A stretch of DNA of 8,625 bases from Legionellaceae bacterium (lineage in GTDB: Bacteria > Pseudomonadota > Gammaproteobacteria > Legionellales > Legionellaceae). The stretch covers positions 1-8,625 of the forward strand of contig CANNJG010000077.1 of NCBI GenBank assembly GCA_947504795.1, in the 5' to 3' direction. The notes beneath the pieces are model-generated. The model saw only the letters and a program-made list of their open reading frames with translations, was not told the DNA's origin and did not search any database. Below, piece after piece: positions 7,458 to 8,625 of the stretch (within the stretch, counting starts at the first letter, position 1; each line of letters starts with the position of its first letter). The position numbers were made by a program, and so were the translations under genes.

Positions 7458-7470
7458 AGGGGCTTTATAC

Positions 7471-8397
7471 ATGCTAAAGCATGGACTCTTCATAGGGCTA
7501 GTATTGTTGCTAGCCGCTTGTATCCATTTACATAAACCAGAGCCTTCAGGTTTGACGCCTTGGTCTTTGCATAAAGCATCGCACCCCACGCCATTGAAGA
7601 TGGTCTCACCTTTTAATCGCATTAAGATTAAAGGACATTTGAATGTGCATATCCACACGGGATCTCTGCGTCCCACTTTGTTGGTTCATGGCGATCCTCG
7701 TGATGTTTCATACCTAAAATGGTCTGTTCAGAATGAAACCCTGCGTGTTGTCCTCGATAATGCCTATCCCAAATATGCGCCAGTGGATATTGATATCAGT
7801 ACCGATAAACTCTTCGCCATCGTGTATCAAGGTAAAGGATCGATCGAAGGTCGAGGCTTACGCTCACCGCAATTAGATTTAATGATTACTAATAAAGGCA
7901 CGACCATCCTAGAAGGGCAGCTTAATTTACATAAAGTAATCTTGGCGGGCTGCCAAACGGTGTATATTAAAGGCGGACAAAGCCAGGGTATGGATGTTAC
8001 CGTGAAAAAGGGGGCTCGTGTTCAGATCATAGGTGGATCTGGGTTAAATCGGGTACAAGTGGGTGGGCATAGCTGGTTAACCGTATACTGGGTTAGCTCC
8101 TCGCAATTACATGTAACGCTTAAAGGAAGTGCGCGGGTTCAAATCGCAGGTACGACAAACCAACTTGATGCAGCGTTATATGGAAGCTCGCGGTTTAATG
8201 GTCGGTACTTACGCGCTAAAGAAGCATTTGTCAAAACGCATGATGATGCTGTGGCGGATATTAGTGTGACCCGCATACAACATACCCTGGCAGTTGATAA
8301 TAGTAATATTTATTATCATGAATTCCCTTTGTTGAGAACCGATTTTATGGGGTCGAATGGTAGTGTTATAGATTTGAAATCTTGGGAACAGTTTTAG
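7471..8397 (+). CDS. Lipoprotein with GIN domain (DUF2807)
   Basis: A predicted lipoprotein of 308 residues. Residues 1-17 form a lipoprotein signal peptide ending in LLAAC, with C17 as the lipidation site. No Asp follows the Cys (next residues Ile-His-Leu), so outer-membrane sorting is plausible. From about residue 47 the protein reads as a GIN/DUF2807 domain: it opens with PFNRIKIKGHLNVHIHTG (47-64), followed by the paired strand LLVHGDPRDVSYLKWSV (70-86). Many short beta-strand repeats follow, rich in Gly and Ser (GKGSIEGRGL, KGARVQIIGGSG, KGSARVQIAGTT, YGSSRFNG), consistent with a beta-helix. The domain is often described as an adhesin-like head, but its function is unproven. An AGGGG ribosome binding site lies at 7458-7462. 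It follows queC by 34 bp, and no terminator is evident between them. The domain call is good; the role is unknown. Confidence 0.85.
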   Translation: MLKHGLFIGLVLLLAACIHLHKPEPSGLTPWSLHKASHPTPLKMVSPFNRIKIKGHLNVHIHTGSLRPTLLVHGDPRDVSYLKWSVQNETLRVVLDNAYPKYAPVDIDISTDKLFAIVYQGKGSIEGRGLRSPQLDLMITNKGTTILEGQLNLHKVILAGCQTVYIKGGQSQGMDVTVKKGARVQIIGGSGLNRVQVGGHSWLTVYWVSSSQLHVTLKGSARVQIAGTTNQLDAALYGSSRFNGRYLRAKEAFVKTHDDAVADISVTRIQHTLAVDNSNIYYHEFPLLRTDFMGSNGSVIDLKSWEQF

Positions 8398-8492
8398 AGC
8401 TTTTTGAAAACGTATCATTCAAAGTCTTTATGGATATATTTAAAAATTAATCTACAATCATAGTTAAGACTTGTTACCAACTGGAGCAGTTG
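8398..8492 (+). other. AT-rich intergenic region
   Basis: The 95 bp between the lipoprotein gene and the next start are AT-rich and have no reading frame I can support. Two weak inverted repeats are present (GTTTT 8391-8395 with AAAAC 8407-8411; TTTGAA 8403-8408 with TTCAAA 8418-8423). Neither has a GC-rich stem followed by a T run, so no intrinsic terminator is claimed. Confidence 0.6.
8431..8458 (+). promoter_or_regulatory. Possible sigma-70 promoter for the gene starting at 8493
   Basis: TACAAT at 8453-8458 matches the -10 consensus at five of six positions. TGGATA at 8431-8436, 16 bp upstream, matches the -35 consensus at four of six. Transcription would begin near 8465, leaving a short leader before the GGAG at 8483-8486 and the ATG at 8493. 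In AT-rich DNA such matches arise easily, so support is weak. Confidence 0.3.
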
Positions 8493-8625
8493 ATGGGTGT
8501 CGAAAAAATAATAGCGGAGAAAGGAGTGGAGGTAGTAGCGAAGAAAGGGTCGGAGTTAGTAGCGGAGCAAGGGTCGGAGTTAGTAGCGGAAGAAGGTATT
8601 CAGGAAACTGCCGGCCCTCTAGAGC
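8493..8625 (+). CDS. Start of a tandem-repeat protein of unknown function (partial, runs off window)
   Basis: I do not recognise this gene. An ATG at 8493 with GGAG at 8483-8486 (6 nt spacer) opens a frame that stays open to the window edge, giving 44 residues. After MGVEKIIAEK, three 8-residue repeats follow: GVEVVAKK (residues 11-18), GSELVAEQ (19-26) and GSELVAEE (27-34). The sequence then changes to GIQETAGPLE. The opening GVEKIIAEK looks like a further, 9-residue diverged copy. The repeats are rich in Glu, Ala, Val and Gly and have no Cys; no signal peptide is visible, so a cytoplasmic (or otherwise secreted) location is likelier. The spacing from the upstream gene and the possible promoter suggest a separate transcription unit. 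It could be a helical repeat protein, or a spurious frame over a DNA repeat. The ribosome binding site and in-frame repeat period favour a real gene. Confidence 0.6.
   Translation, partial: MGVEKIIAEKGVEVVAKKGSELVAEQGSELVAEEGIQETAGPLE
8523..8594 (+). repeat. Three tandem 24-bp repeats within the 3'-terminal reading frame
   Basis: Units at 8523-8546, 8547-8570 and 8571-8594 are each 24 bp. Units two and three are identical at 22 of 24 positions, and units one and two at 18 of 24. Because the period is a multiple of three, copy-number change would keep the frame and add or remove eight residues. A more diverged copy precedes them at 8496-8522 (27 bp). Confidence 0.85.

Noticed and set aside
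8391..8423. Inverted repeats after the lipoprotein gene as an intrinsic terminator.
   Set aside because: Stems are 5-6 bp of almost only A/T pairs, and there is no following T tract, so they would not be expected to terminate transcription.
8404..8432. TTGAAA (8404-8409) with TTTATG (8427-8432) as a promoter.
   Set aside because: The -35 match is fair, but the -10 hexamer is poor. The TACAAT at 8453 is a better -10, so the other promoter call was kept at low confidence.

Overview
The window carries genes on the + strand only. It reads as a gammaproteobacterial chromosomal segment: the gene order, the family-specific motifs of BatB, BatC and BatD, and a queC with Gly-Gly-Leu-Asp-Ser and four zinc cysteines all fit that class. 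Base composition looks mid-40s % GC by eye (not counted), with heavy use of TTA/TTG leucine codons. This would suit a Legionellales-like lineage, but that placement is inference and is weak.

Positions 19-6750 hold a tightly packed MoxR/von Willebrand 'Bat' operon in the order MoxR AAA+ ATPase, DUF58, DUF4381, BatA (VWA), BatB (VWA), BatC (TPR), BatD. Gaps are 13 bp or less, and from DUF4381 to BatD each stop codon overlaps the next start (overlaps of 13, 8, 4 and 4 bp). Four of the starts I choose lie downstream of the longest possible reading frame, because a Shine-Dalgarno sequence and the overlap geometry support the later start. The likely architecture is a cytoplasmic MoxR ATPase and DUF58 protein acting on an inner-membrane assembly. 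That assembly would comprise DUF4381, BatA and BatB (membrane anchored, VWA domains), a periplasmic TPR protein BatC, and a signal-peptide-bearing, C-terminally anchored BatD. Such operons are linked to oxidative or envelope stress tolerance in some bacteria, but the molecular job is not settled.

Positions 6759-7436 encode QueC, the preQ0 synthase of queuosine biosynthesis. It follows BatD by 8 nt, with its ribosome binding site overlapping the BatD stop, so it is probably co-transcribed. Positions 7471-8397 encode a lipoprotein with a GIN/DUF2807 beta-repeat domain, separated from queC by 34 bp that contain a small hairpin next to the ribosome binding site.

Positions 8398-8492 are AT-rich and non-coding, with a possible promoter. 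A new reading frame then begins at 8493 and runs off the window. Its visible 44 residues are mostly 8-residue Gly-x-Glu-rich tandem repeats encoded by 24-bp DNA repeats. I do not recognise it, and it is the least explained item here. Other points worth a second look are a BatB whose metal-binding VWA site has lost two of its three motifs, an atypical Asn in the DUF58 metal motif, and homopolymeric A tracts in batC. I see no mobile element, CRISPR array, tRNA or rRNA, and no convincing evidence of a wholly new system apart from the partial repeat protein.
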